Source of the DNA: Streptomyces pristinaespiralis
GTDB taxonomy: Bacteria; Actinomycetota; Actinomycetes; Streptomycetales; Streptomycetaceae
DNA length: 64,000 nucleotides
Direction: 5' to 3'
NCBI RefSeq assembly: GCF_001278075.1
Contig: NZ_CP011340.1
Location: forward strand, 1,860,001 to 1,924,000
The notes beneath the pieces were generated by a model, which saw only the letters and a list, made by a program, of their open reading frames with translations, was not told where the DNA came from and did not search any database. The first letter of the stretch is position 1; every line of letters starts with the position of its first letter. The position numbers were made by a program, and so were the translations under genes. Below, piece by piece: positions 42,478-50,414 of the stretch.

Positions 42478-42552
42478 TCAGCCGGAGGCCACAGGAGTGG
42501 AAACAGTGATGAACCTCTGAACGCGGGCAGCGCCCGCCACCGTGACAGTCAT
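42478..42552 (-). CDS. 24-aa leader mini-ORF upstream of rsgA
   Basis: ATG at 42552 with a very strong ribosome site (GGAGGTGAGG, 5 nt upstream), running 24 codons: MTVTVAGAARVQRFITVSTP then VASG and a stop. It is Val/Thr/Ala-rich with no run of a single amino acid typical of classical amino-acid attenuators. It is on the same strand as rsgA and ends 62 nt before it. Either it is a translated leader controlling rsgA through the hairpin at 42445-42461, or a small protein gene. No function known. Confidence 0.5.
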   Translation of the reverse strand: MTVTVAGAARVQRFITVSTPVASG

Positions 42553-42856
42553 CAATGTCCTCACCTCCTGCTCGTCGTCCCGACGAACCAACCAAAGCAA
42601 CACAGGTTACGAACCAGCACTGTTCCCCGGGCGCGGCACATGCCGCGGCCCCGGAACGAGCAGAACGATAACCGGGCCCCGGGGCGGGGCGCCAGCGATT
42701 ATTTCCGCCGGTCCGTGCGCGCCGGATCCTGGTGCCCGGCGGTCCGTCGTACCGGGTCCGACGGCCTCGTCGCCCGCGTCGGAAATCGCCTTGACCGGCC
42801 CTTCGGCCCCGCAGTTTGATCGGCGCAATCGGACTGCGCCCGTCACGGGGGAAGTT
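42553..42856. other. 304-nt divergent promoter region (rsgA leader / LysE gene)
   Basis: No gene is seen. It must hold the promoters of the minus-strand mini-ORF/rsgA unit and of the plus-strand LysE gene. The stretch nearest rsgA is relatively AT-rich (about 42580-42620), which fits a promoter there. Confidence 0.55.
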
Positions 42857-43477
42857 GTGGATGACGTCTTGATCTCCGGCGCGCTGGCCGGATTCGGAAT
42901 CGCCATGCCGGTCGGTGCCGTCACCGTCATGATCGTCACCCTGTCCGCGCAGACGTCGCTGCGTACCGGTCTCGCGGGCGCGATGGGGACGGCGACGGCC
43001 GACGGGCTGTACGCGCTGATCGCCGCGCTGACGGGTGCCGCGCTCGCCGGCCTGCTCCGGCCCGTGGCGGGCCCCATGCGGTGGACGGCGGCGGTCGTGC
43101 TGCTCGCGCTCGCGGCGAAGGGACTGGCGGACGCCGTCCGCCGCTCGCTCGATCCCGGGTCCGTGCGGCAGGTCGAGGAGAAACGGCCGTTCAGCGTCTA
43201 CCTGCAGTTCCTCGGACTCACTGTTCTCAACCCGCTGACCATCGTCTACTTCTCCGCACTGGTGCTGGCGCTCAGGAACGACGACTGGCCCCCGATGGGC
43301 GGCTTGATGTTCGTCGTCGCCGCGTTCGCCGCCTCGGCGAGCTGGCAGGCGCTGCTCGCCGTCGGCGGTGCGCTGGTCGGTCGTGCCCTCACCAGCGACA
43401 AGGGCCGCCTGGGCACGGCGCTGGTCGGCAACGGAGTGATCATCTTCCTGGCGGCCCGTCTGCTGCTCGGCGGCTGA
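42857..43477 (+). CDS. LysE family translocator (amino acid/metabolite exporter)
   Basis: 206 aa from the GTG at 42857, with GGGGGAAG 2 nt upstream. Six TM segments are visible. LysE/RhtB signatures are GFGIAMPVGAVTVMIVTLSAQTSLRTGLAGAMGTATADGLYA (partly quoted) and LGLTVLNPLTIVYFSAL. It would export an amino acid or similar small molecule by proton antiport. The substrate is not determinable and no biosynthetic neighbour helps. Confidence 0.9.
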   Translation: MDDVLISGALAGFGIAMPVGAVTVMIVTLSAQTSLRTGLAGAMGTATADGLYALIAALTGAALAGLLRPVAGPMRWTAAVVLLALAAKGLADAVRRSLDPGSVRQVEEKRPFSVYLQFLGLTVLNPLTIVYFSALVLALRNDDWPPMGGLMFVVAAFAASASWQALLAVGGALVGRALTSDKGRLGTALVGNGVIIFLAARLLLGG

Positions 43478-43489
43478 CCGGGCTGTCGT

Positions 43490-44536
43490 TCAGCGGCCGG
43501 CTCCGCCCGCGGCGGGCGGGCGCCCGGTCCGGGTCCATTCGAGCACCTCGTCGGCGGTCCAGGTGTTGACCACGCGCTCCGCCGGCACACCGCACTCCTC
43601 CGCGCGGGCGCAGCCGATGATCTGCCAGTCGAGCTGTCCGGGCGCGTGCGCGTCGGTGTCGACGGCGAAGAGGACGCCCGCCTCTACGGCCCTGCGCAGC
43701 AGCCGGCGCGGTGGATCGCGCCGCTCGGGGCGGCTGTTGATCTCCAGGGCGGTGCCGTGCTCCGCGCAGGCGCCGAAGACCTCGTCCGCGTCGAACTGCG
43801 ACTCGGGCCGGGTGCCGCGGCCGCCGGTGACGAGTCGTCCGGTGCAGTGACCGAGAACGTCGGTGAGCGGGTTCTCGACGGCCCAAACCATCCTCCTCGT
43901 CATCGCGGCGGAATCCATGCGGAGTTTGGAGTGGACGGAGGCGACGACGAGGTCGAGGCGGTCCAGCAGTTCGGGTTCCTGGTCGAGGCTGCCGTCGGGG
44001 AGGATGTCGCACTCGATGCCGGTGAGGAGCCGGAAGGGCGCCCACTCCTTGTTGAGTTCGGCCACGACGTCGAGTTGGGCGCGCAGCCGTTCCGCGGTGA
44101 GTCCTCCTGCGACGGTGAGGGTGGGCGAGTGGTCGGTGAGGACGGCCCATTCGTGGCCGAGCGCGGCGGCCGCACGCCCCATCTCGTCGATGGGGCTGCC
44201 GCCGTCCGACCAGTCGGAGTGCAGATGGCAGTCGCCCCGCAGGGCGGCGCGCAGGGCGCTGCCGCCGTCGGCGAGCGGCCCGCCCGCCTCTTCCTCGAGT
44301 CGCTCGAGGTACGCGGGGGTTCCGCCGGCGAGGGCTTCCTCGATCACGCGGGCGGTCTTGGGGCCGATTCCCTTGAGCTTGACGAGCGTTCCGGCCTCGG
44401 CACGGTCGGCGATCTCCTGCGCGTCGAGTTCGGCGAGGGCCGCGGCGGCGGTACGGAAGGCGCGTACGCGATAGGTCTCCGCGAGTGAGCGCTCCAGGAG
44501 AAAGGCCACCCGGTTCAGGGCCTCGACCGGTTCCAT
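43490..44536 (-). CDS. PHP domain protein with helix-hairpin-helix (PolX C-terminal-like)
   Basis: 348 aa from the ATG at 44536, which has AGGAGG 5 nt upstream; the GTG at 44542 is less well placed. The N-terminal 90 residues are helical with an HhH DNA-binding motif (LVKLKGIGPKTARVIEEAL). The PHP phosphoesterase domain follows with metal ligands in DCHLHSDWSDG, LTDHSP, GIECDILPDG, VVASVHS and VDTDAHAPG. It resembles the C-terminal part of family X polymerases (PolX) without the nucleotidyltransferase catalytic core. A DNA-repair phosphatase or nuclease role is inferred from the family. Confidence 0.88.
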   Translation of the reverse strand: MEPVEALNRVAFLLERSLAETYRVRAFRTAAAALAELDAQEIADRAEAGTLVKLKGIGPKTARVIEEALAGGTPAYLERLEEEAGGPLADGGSALRAALRGDCHLHSDWSDGGSPIDEMGRAAAALGHEWAVLTDHSPTLTVAGGLTAERLRAQLDVVAELNKEWAPFRLLTGIECDILPDGSLDQEPELLDRLDLVVASVHSKLRMDSAAMTRRMVWAVENPLTDVLGHCTGRLVTGGRGTRPESQFDADEVFGACAEHGTALEINSRPERRDPPRRLLRRAVEAGVLFAVDTDAHAPGQLDWQIIGCARAEECGVPAERVVNTWTADEVLEWTRTGRPPAAGGAGR

Positions 44537-44868
44537 CGTCACCTCCTGGGGTCCTCAGCTCAGTGAACCCCGATGCCGGCCGCTCGTCCAACGCGGAGCG
44601 ACGCAGGCGTGAACACCGTCACACCTTTCAATCAATGGTTCAAGAATTCGCACGCCTTATATTCAATTGATCAACTACCTCGAACGTCTTTCTTCGGCCG
44701 ATTCGAGGAGCTACTGAACCGCTGGTCAGCATCGCCCCACCGGTCACCGCCTGCCCTCGGAGCATCACCCGACGTGACCGAAACCGTGCACAGGGCCAAG
44801 CGTTCTTCACCGCGTTGAGCAAGACTCCCGTCCGATTTCCGAAACAACGACCCAGGGGAGTGTTCGAA
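44537..44868. other. 332-nt intergenic region upstream of the SSI gene
   Basis: No gene is seen. It contains an unusually AT-rich stretch (about 44625-44680) with ATTCAATTGATCAA and TCAATCAATGGTTCAA, likely the promoter region of the secreted inhibitor and of the divergent PHP gene. Confidence 0.55.
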
Positions 44869-45306
44869 ATGCGGTACATCGCCAGAGGCCTCGCGCTCGC
44901 AGCCACCACCACGCTGGCCCTTGTCGCGGCGCCCGCCGTGGGCAGCGCGCACACCGCGCAGCCCGGCCCGGAGAGGCTGTACCCGCCGTCGGCCCTCGTG
45001 CTGACCGTCACGACGGGGGACGACGCCACGGCCGGAACGGTGCTGCGCGCGGTGACGCTCAGCTGCACGCCGACGGCGACCGGCACCCACCCCGCCGCGA
45101 AGGCCGCCTGCGCCGAACTCCGTGCCGCGGAGGGCGCCTTCGACGCCATCACCACACGGGATCCGAGCGTCGTCTGCACCAAGCAGTGGGATCCGGTGAC
45201 GGTGACCGTGGACGGCGTGTGGAACGGCACGCGCGTCGAGTACGCCCACACCTTCGGCAACTCGTGCATCAGGAGCAGCGGCAGCGGCGTGCTCTTCGAC
45301 TTCTGA
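44869..45306 (+). CDS. Streptomyces subtilisin inhibitor (SSI) family protease inhibitor
   Basis: 145 aa from the ATG at 44869, with AGGGGAG 8 nt upstream. The signal peptide (IARGLALAATTTLALVAAPA) ends near GSAHT. The SSI signature CTPTATGTHPAAKAACAEL is present, and two disulfide pairs are expected from the four cysteines. In the reactive loop, CTKQWDPV aligns with CPMVYDPV of SSI, so Lys replaces Met at P1. A Lys P1 predicts inhibition of trypsin-like rather than subtilisin-like proteases. It is secreted as a dimer in the family. The alignment is mine. Confidence 0.93.
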   Translation: MRYIARGLALAATTTLALVAAPAVGSAHTAQPGPERLYPPSALVLTVTTGDDATAGTVLRAVTLSCTPTATGTHPAAKAACAELRAAEGAFDAITTRDPSVVCTKQWDPVTVTVDGVWNGTRVEYAHTFGNSCIRSSGSGVLFDF

Positions 45307-45320
45307 GGCGGCCGGGCGGG

Positions 45321-45355
45321 CCGGGCGGCCACGGCGGGATGCCGTGGCCGCCCGG
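45321..45355. terminator. Bidirectional terminator between the convergent SSI and membrane protein genes
   Basis: Perfect 15-bp stem, arms 45321-45335 (CCGGGCGGCCACGGC) and 45341-45355, with loop GGGAT. It is 15 nt past the SSI stop and 4 nt before the stop of the opposing gene. Confidence 0.85.
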
Positions 45356-45358
45356 GGC

Positions 45359-46144
45359 TCACACGCCCGGCGGCATCCGCGAGGGACGGCCGGAGCCGCG
45401 CGTGAGCACGTAGCCGCCGATGCCGGCGAGCGCCGCGAGCAGACCGCCCGCACCGGTCCAGATCCAGCGGTCGGACCAGCGGCCGGACGACCAGTCCAGG
45501 GCCGCCTGTTCCTCGTTCCGCCGTTCGTCGGCCGAGACGCCCGGCACCAGCGGTTCGGCGAGCGCACCGTCGACCGCGTACGCCCCGCCCGCGTCCTTGG
45601 ACACCGCCTCGACCTCGGCGGCGACGGGGAGACCGAGGTCCTCCTCCGGGAGGGCGGTGACGGTCAGGCGTACGTAATAGCTGCCGGGCAGCGGGTCGTC
45701 GGACCACGGCTCGGCCAGCGAGCGGACGGTCCGCAGCGTGCACGACAGCTCCACCGACGAAGCCTCGACGGCCGCCGTCCGGGCCTGCATGCCGTACATG
45801 CAGGCCTGGCGGCGGCGCAGTCCGTCGTAGACGTCGATCCGCCACGTCGAGGCGCCGTGCCGCTCTGCGGATTCGGGCAGCGTCACCCTGGCCCTGACGG
45901 TGGGGCGCTGCTCGGCATCGGCGGGGAACACCCAGTACAGGTAGTCGCCGCTCGACGCGTTCGCCGTGGCCTTCTGGTCCTGCTCGACCGGGGTGGCCGT
46001 ACGGAAGGAGGTACCGGCTTCCGTGGGGGCCCGGTCGTCACCTTCGACTCCGGGGGACGGGTCGGCCGCGAGGGCGGCGGCCGCCGGGCCGAACAGTGCG
46101 GCGGCTGTCAGTGCGCCGGCCGTCAGTATGCGTGGGATACGCAT
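45359..46144 (-). CDS. Secreted/membrane-anchored hypothetical protein (partner of VWA protein)
   Basis: 261 aa from the ATG at 46144, which overlaps the VWA stop by one nucleotide (TGATG). It has a signal peptide (ILTAGALTAAALFGPAAAAL), an extracellular beta-rich region of about 190 residues with GDYLYWVFPADAEQRPTVRARVTLP and two Cys, and a C-terminal TM anchor (WTGAGGLLAALAGIGGYVLT). The extracellular part resembles that of its neighbour (lists of stimuli such as RVTLPES and YYVRLTV). Co-translation suggests the two form a surface complex. Function unknown. Confidence 0.78.
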   Translation of the reverse strand: MRIPRILTAGALTAAALFGPAAAALAADPSPGVEGDDRAPTEAGTSFRTATPVEQDQKATANASSGDYLYWVFPADAEQRPTVRARVTLPESAERHGASTWRIDVYDGLRRRQACMYGMQARTAAVEASSVELSCTLRTVRSLAEPWSDDPLPGSYYVRLTVTALPEEDLGLPVAAEVEAVSKDAGGAYAVDGALAEPLVPGVSADERRNEEQAALDWSSGRWSDRWIWTGAGGLLAALAGIGGYVLTRGSGRPSRMPPGV

Positions 46145-47418
46145 CAGTTGGTCCTCCAGACGGCGATGCGCCAGCGTGAGACCCAGCCCCAGAGCAGGCC
46201 GGCCACGAAACCGGCGACCACCAGGACACCCAGCAGCCACCAGCCGCGCCCGAGTCCGAAGGCGGCCACGTCGAAGGCCGTTCCAGGTGCGTCGACCACG
46301 TCCACCGTGAGTTCCACGGGCAGTCCTGGCTCGGTCTTGACGGCGGGCGGCGCGGAGAACGAGTTGCTCACCTGGAGACACACGGTCTCCGCGGCGGGCT
46401 TGACGCCGTCGGCGTCCTCGAGCTCCGCCTTCGGGTAGCGAAGACCGGTCGAGATGAGATCGGTACGGCCGTCGCCGGCCTCGGAGCCGCGGACGATCTC
46501 ACGGCCGTGGACGGTGACGGCGCGCAGCAGCACGCCGTAGTCCTTGTTCACCGCGCGGTCGGCGCCGACGCTCACGGAGGCGCGCAGCTCCTGGCCGGGC
46601 AGCACGTCCACCCGGTACCAGCGGTGCTCGCCGAACTTCTCCCGGTCCGTGTACAGACCGGGCTCGAGCCGCGGAGCGTCGGCACACTGCCCGGCGCCCC
46701 GCGTGGCGACGGGCGTGACCACCGGGTCCGCCGCGCGGTCGACCAACTGGCTCACCCGGTCGGAGAGTTCGTCGGTGTGCTGGACGGACGTGTACGTACC
46801 GCCGGTGGCCTCCGCGATACACCTGAGCTGCGTGCGGGTCTTGGCGTCGGGCACCAGGCCGAGGGTGTCGATGACGAGATGGATGCCCTTGGCCGCGATC
46901 TCCCGCGCGACCTCGCACGGGTCGAGCGGTGCGCAGGTGTCCTCGCCGTCGGTGATGAGCACGATCCGGCGGGTGGCGTCACCGCCTTCCAGATCCTCCG
47001 CCGCGCCCAGCAGCGCCGGGCCGATCGGTGTCCATCCGGTGGGCGCGAGGGTGGCGACGGCGGCCTTCGCCTCCGTCCGGTCGAGCGGCCCCACGGGGTA
47101 GAGCTGCCGGGTGTCCTTGCAGCCGCGCTTGCGGTCGTCGCCGGGATAGTCGGCGCCGAGCGTGCGGATACCGAGCCGCACCTCTTCCGGCACGGCGTCG
47201 AGCACCTCGTTGAACGCCTGCTTCGCGGCGGCCATACGGCTCTTGCCGTCGATGTCGCGGGCGCGCATCGATCCGCTGACGTCGAGCACCAGCTCGACCT
47301 TGGGGGATTCCTTCGCCACCGGTTCGTCGGCGGCGGCGATCCCTGTCGGGAACAGCCCGGCGACCAGGACTGCGAGGAGCACGCAGATCCGGGCCGCGGG
47401 CCGTCTTCTTATGATCAT
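46144..47418 (-). CDS. Secreted VWA domain membrane protein
   Basis: 424 aa from the ATG at 47418. It has a signal peptide (ARICVLLAVLVAGLFPTGIAAA). The von Willebrand A domain runs from about residue 40 to 215, with the MIDAS motif DVSGSMR, then Thr in GWTPIGPALLGAAEDL and Asp in VLITDGEDTCAP. A beta-rich extracellular domain follows, then a C-terminal TM helix (WWLLGVLVVAGFVAGLLWGWV) and a short basic tail. The MIDAS is complete, so metal-dependent ligand binding is likely. It forms an operon with the next gene. Confidence 0.88.
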   Translation of the reverse strand: MIIRRRPAARICVLLAVLVAGLFPTGIAAADEPVAKESPKVELVLDVSGSMRARDIDGKSRMAAAKQAFNEVLDAVPEEVRLGIRTLGADYPGDDRKRGCKDTRQLYPVGPLDRTEAKAAVATLAPTGWTPIGPALLGAAEDLEGGDATRRIVLITDGEDTCAPLDPCEVAREIAAKGIHLVIDTLGLVPDAKTRTQLRCIAEATGGTYTSVQHTDELSDRVSQLVDRAADPVVTPVATRGAGQCADAPRLEPGLYTDREKFGEHRWYRVDVLPGQELRASVSVGADRAVNKDYGVLLRAVTVHGREIVRGSEAGDGRTDLISTGLRYPKAELEDADGVKPAAETVCLQVSNSFSAPPAVKTEPGLPVELTVDVVDAPGTAFDVAAFGLGRGWWLLGVLVVAGFVAGLLWGWVSRWRIAVWRTN

Positions 47419-47562
47419 CAGCGGATCGTATTGACGATCTCCAAAGGAACCAAAACGAGGCCGCGTTGGGGCGCCGCACGACCGGGTCCGCTGCGCCGGG
47501 CACGCTCCCCGCCGCCGCGGAGCGGGCGCGTACGGCATGGGGTGCGCCGCTTCCCCGGTGGC

Positions 47563-47590
47563 GCGGCCCTACAGGTACCCGTAGGGCCGC
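47563..47590 (-). terminator. Hairpin after the cupin gene
   Basis: GCGGCCCTAC (47563-47572) pairs with GTAGGGCCGC (47581-47590) across an 8-nt loop. It is 55 nt past the cupin stop and before the VWA gene on the same strand. Confidence 0.65.
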
Positions 47591-47645
47591 CCGCGGGCGA
47601 CGGTGTGCTGCGCCGCCCGGGCGCGGGGGCGGAGCCGGACGGAGG

Positions 47646-48056
47646 TCAGTCGACCGTCGGTGCGGCGGCGTACTCCTCGTCGGTGACCGGGGTCAGCCAG
47701 TGCACGACGTCGTGGTCGGCGTCGGCTTCGTTGATGGCCGGATGGACCATCAGCCGGTTCGGCGCGGCGCCGTGCCGGTGCTCCTCGTCGGCCTCGAACA
47801 GGACGCGGTCACCGGGCCGGATGACCTCGATCGGTCCGCCCCGGCGCCGGCACAGGCCGACCCCTTCGGTGACGAAGACGGTCTGGCTCAGCGGGTGGCG
47901 GTGCCAGTGGGTGCGCGCGCCGGGCATGAAACGCACCAGCGCGGCGCTGACCCGGGACGGGGAGGGTGCGGCGGCGACGGCGTCGATGCAGACGTCGCCG
48001 GTGAACCAGTCGGCCGGACCCTTGAGGGTGTCGCCCGGACTTCGGGTGATCTGCAA
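47646..48056 (-). CDS. Cupin domain protein ((R)-mandelonitrile lyase-like)
   Basis: 136 aa from a TTG at 48056; no other start fits the conserved N-terminus. It is a single-domain cupin: motif 1 is GARTHWHRHPLSQTVFVTEGVG and motif 2 is RPGDRVLFEADEEHRHGA, giving His ligands for a mononuclear metal. These small cupins with VHWLTPVTDEEY ends occur widely next to oxidoreductases. It was originally in an operon with the alcohol dehydrogenase 100 nt upstream. Its promoter may have been lost, or supplied by the transposon, since that gene was split. Confidence 0.82.
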   Translation of the reverse strand: MQITRSPGDTLKGPADWFTGDVCIDAVAAAPSPSRVSAALVRFMPGARTHWHRHPLSQTVFVTEGVGLCRRRGGPIEVIRPGDRVLFEADEEHRHGAAPNRLMVHPAINEADADHDVVHWLTPVTDEEYAAAPTVD

Positions 48057-48155
48057 GATCCGCTTCTTTCTCCGTGAGCGTCATGGGCTGCCGGGCACGG
48101 CCGGGCCACTGCCTCGCGGGGCCGCGAGGGCGACGCGCCCCGGACGAGCCCGGGG

Positions 48156-48995
48156 TCAGGGCTTGAGGAGTGCCTTGACGGCACGGCGTTCGTCCATGGC
48201 CTTGTAGCCCTCGGCGACCTGCTCCAGCGGCAGGGTGAGGTCGAAGACCTTGCCCGGGTCGATCCGGCCGCTCAGGACGCGCTCGATCAGGTCGGGCAGG
48301 TAGCGGCGCACGGGGGCGGGGCCGCCGCGCAGGCCGACGTGGGAGAAGAACAGCTCCTGGCCGTCAACGGCGACCTCATGGGGGACGCCGACGAAGCCGA
48401 CGTTGCCGCCCGGCCGGGAGGAGTGCAGGGCCTGCCGCATGGCCTGGGCGGTGCCGACGCACTCCAGCACGCTGTCCGCCCCGATGCCGTCGGTGAGGTC
48501 CTTGATCCGGGCGATGCCCTCGTCGCCGCGCTCGGTGACGATGTCGGTGGCACCGAACTCCCGGGCGAGCTTCTGACGGGACTCATGGCGGCTCATCGCG
48601 ATGATCCGCTCCGCTCCCATCTCCTTCGCGGCGATCACCGCGCACAGCCCGACCGCTCCGTCGCCGACCACCACGGCGGTGGATCCGGGCCGGACCTCGG
48701 CGGCGTCCGCCGCGTACCAGCCGGTCCCCATCACGTCGGAGACCGCCAGCAGGCCGGGCCAGAACTCCTCGTCCGGCACCTCGTCGGTGGCGACCAGGGT
48801 GCCCTGGGCGTTGGGGATACGCACGTACTCGGCCTGGCAGGTGCTCATGAACTCGCGGTGCAGGCAGTTGGACTGGAAGCCGTTGCGACAGTTGGCGCAG
48901 GTGTTGTCCGAGGTCGCGAACGAGCCGACCACGAACTGCCCGGGCCTGACCGCGGTGACCTCGGCCCCGACCTCCTCGACGAAACCGACGTACTC
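48156..48995 (-). pseudogene. Zinc-dependent alcohol dehydrogenase, C-terminal fragment (split by Tn3-family transposon)
   Basis: About 280 codons of a zinc ADH, entering from the transposon edge as EYVGFVEEVGAEV. It keeps the structural zinc cysteines (DNTCANCRNGFQSNCLH), the NAD-binding GDGAVGLCAV and a normal C-terminus (AVKALLKP). The missing N-terminus with GSDLW and GHE lies at 54147-54328 across the insertion. Joining the halves through the TACTC duplication gives GHEYVGF in frame with no other damage. An internal ATG could give a truncated product, but it would lack the catalytic zinc site. Confidence 0.92.
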
Positions 48996-49041
48996 GGGGT
49001 GCCGGTAAGAACCCTGTCACCAGCCGCAAACGGCGGTGATC
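48996..49041. repeat. Left terminal inverted repeat of the Tn3-family transposon
   Basis: 46 nt beginning GGGGTGCCGGTAAGAACC and ending in GGCGGTGATC. It is the inverse of 54101-54146 except for one C/G mismatch at position 18. The resolvase stop codon overlaps its inner edge. Confidence 0.95.
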
Positions 49042-49729
49042 AGTCCTCGGACCTGGTGGGTTGAGGCAGTTCTGGCGTGCTCGTCGCCTCAGCGAGTGCG
49101 AGGCGACCGCCCTTCAGCTCGGGCACGTAGTTGTAGATCGTGTTCCTGGAGACGCCGAGGAGCTTCGCGATCGAGGTGACGGTGTTCCCCGGGCGGGCGA
49201 GTAGGTCGCGGGCGTGACGTACCTGCTCCTCGGTCATCGCCGGCGGGCGGCCGAGCCGGGCGCCGCGGGCGCGGGCGGCATCCAGGCCCTCGTTGGTGCC
49301 CTGGACGATGAGTTCGCGGATGAACTCCGCAAGGGCCGCGAAGACGTGGAAGACCAGGCGCCCGCCGGGCGTGGTCGTGTCGAGCGCCTCGTGCAGCGAG
49401 GTGAACCCGATGCCGCGCTTGCGCAGGCCGGACACGATGGCGATGAGGTCCTGGATGGAGCGGCCGAGTCGGTCCAGTGACGGGACGACGAGTGTGTCGC
49501 CCTCGCGCAGGAAGTCGAGGGCCTTCCGCAGTTCCTCGCGTTCGGCGTTCTTGCCGGACTTCTTGTCGGCGAAGATCCGGATGCATCCCGCATCGGTGAG
49601 TGCGTGGATCTGTCGGTCGAGCAACTGCCCCTTGGTGGACACGCGTGCGTATCCCACGAGGTCGCCGGTCCGTGCGGCCGGAACGGGGGCTAGGAGATCG
49701 GCGGTGTCGTCATCTTGGGGTGGCTGCAC
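49040..49729 (-). CDS. tnpR: Serine resolvase of the Tn3-family transposon
   Basis: About 229 aa from the GTG at 49729 (VQPPQDDD); the frame stays open to an ATG at 49804, but that would run through the likely res site. The catalytic domain starts LVGYARVSTKGQ with the nucleophilic Ser, then SLDRLGRSIQDL and GIGFTSLHEALDTTTPGGR. The C-terminal HTH has LLARPGNTVTSIAKLLGVSRNTIYNYV. It resolves cointegrates during replicative transposition. It looks intact, unlike tnpA. Confidence 0.92.
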   Translation of the reverse strand: MQPPQDDDTADLLAPVPAARTGDLVGYARVSTKGQLLDRQIHALTDAGCIRIFADKKSGKNAEREELRKALDFLREGDTLVVPSLDRLGRSIQDLIAIVSGLRKRGIGFTSLHEALDTTTPGGRLVFHVFAALAEFIRELIVQGTNEGLDAARARGARLGRPPAMTEEQVRHARDLLARPGNTVTSIAKLLGVSRNTIYNYVPELKGGRLALAEATSTPELPQPTRSED

Positions 49730-49734
49730 CCGCC

Positions 49735-49800
49735 AGATCGTACAGAAAACGGTGCTCCTCAAGTTCTTGAGCACATCGATTTTCTGACACCGTTTTATGG
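49735..49800. promoter_or_regulatory. Candidate res site of the transposon
   Basis: The 66 nt upstream of tnpR hold an inverted repeat GTGCTCctcaagttcttGAGCAC (49752-49774, with nested CTCAAG/CTTGAG) and outer copies of AAAACGGTG in opposite orientation (about 49745 and 49789). Position directly before tnpR and the paired repeats fit resolvase binding subsites. The exact crossover point is unknown. Confidence 0.5.
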
Positions 49801-49905
49801 GCATGATCCGGCGTCGATCCAGCCGCGCACTGCCGCTTACCGATCTCGCTCATCAATCGGTCGATTGCTGGGCAAGATCATCACCGCATGAGATCTCGGC
49901 AGCGG

Positions 49906-50364
49906 CTACAGCAGACCAACCAGGTTGGCGAACCATCGTGCAGGCCCCGGCGAGCCTGTGAGCCACGGCACCGTGAACCCGGCGAGGAAGCCGATTGGTC
50001 CTCCGATCAAGGTCAGCGCGAACGCAGCGTAGAAACCCAGCGCCGAGCTACCAGCATCTATGTCCGTCAGTTCCAAGGACAAGATCGTAAGGATGACCCC
50101 GAGGGGCACCATCAGCCCGAGCCCCACAACCAGGAACACTACAAGTTTCCAGATGGCCGGTCCGGGGTCGGCCTGTACTCCCGCCGTGAACGATGCCGGG
50201 ACAAGCCAGGTCATTAACGGCATCAGAAGGGCGTACGCAATTCCGAGCAGTGATTTCCAGAGACTCCCCCGCGGCCCCGACTTCGGGGGAGTCCCGTGAT
50301 AGTGGACCTCGTTGGCATGACCAAACGCCAGACTTCCGTTCGAGGCGATGATGCTGCGTAGCAC
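49906..50364 (-). CDS. Transposon passenger: small polytopic membrane protein with N-terminal amyloid-like motif
   Basis: 152 aa from a GTG at 50364. A short N-terminal segment SNGSLAFGHANEVHYHG is followed by a Pro/Gly linker and then three or four TM helices (LLGIAYALLMPLMTWLVP, WKLVVFLVVGLGLMVPLGVILTILSL, LGFYAAFALTLIGGPIGFLAGF). I recognise no named family. The SLAFG-containing segment resembles the NSIAAG segment at the C-terminus of the preceding passenger protein, 50 nt upstream in the same operon. This suggests the two proteins interact through a shared short motif. Codon use is less GC-biased than the chromosome around it, consistent with transfer. Confidence 0.72.
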   Translation of the reverse strand: MLRSIIASNGSLAFGHANEVHYHGTPPKSGPRGSLWKSLLGIAYALLMPLMTWLVPASFTAGVQADPGPAIWKLVVFLVVGLGLMVPLGVILTILSLELTDIDAGSSALGFYAAFALTLIGGPIGFLAGFTVPWLTGSPGPARWFANLVGLL

Positions 50365-50414
50365 AGAGGTACTGGTGGGCTGTGATTGTGGCGGGCTTGG
50401 GGTGGCCGGTCCGT

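Noticed and set aside
48156..48932. Calling the alcohol dehydrogenase fragment a complete short gene
   Set aside because: It lacks the catalytic zinc and substrate regions, and the missing part sits intact at the other end of the transposon, joined by the target duplication.
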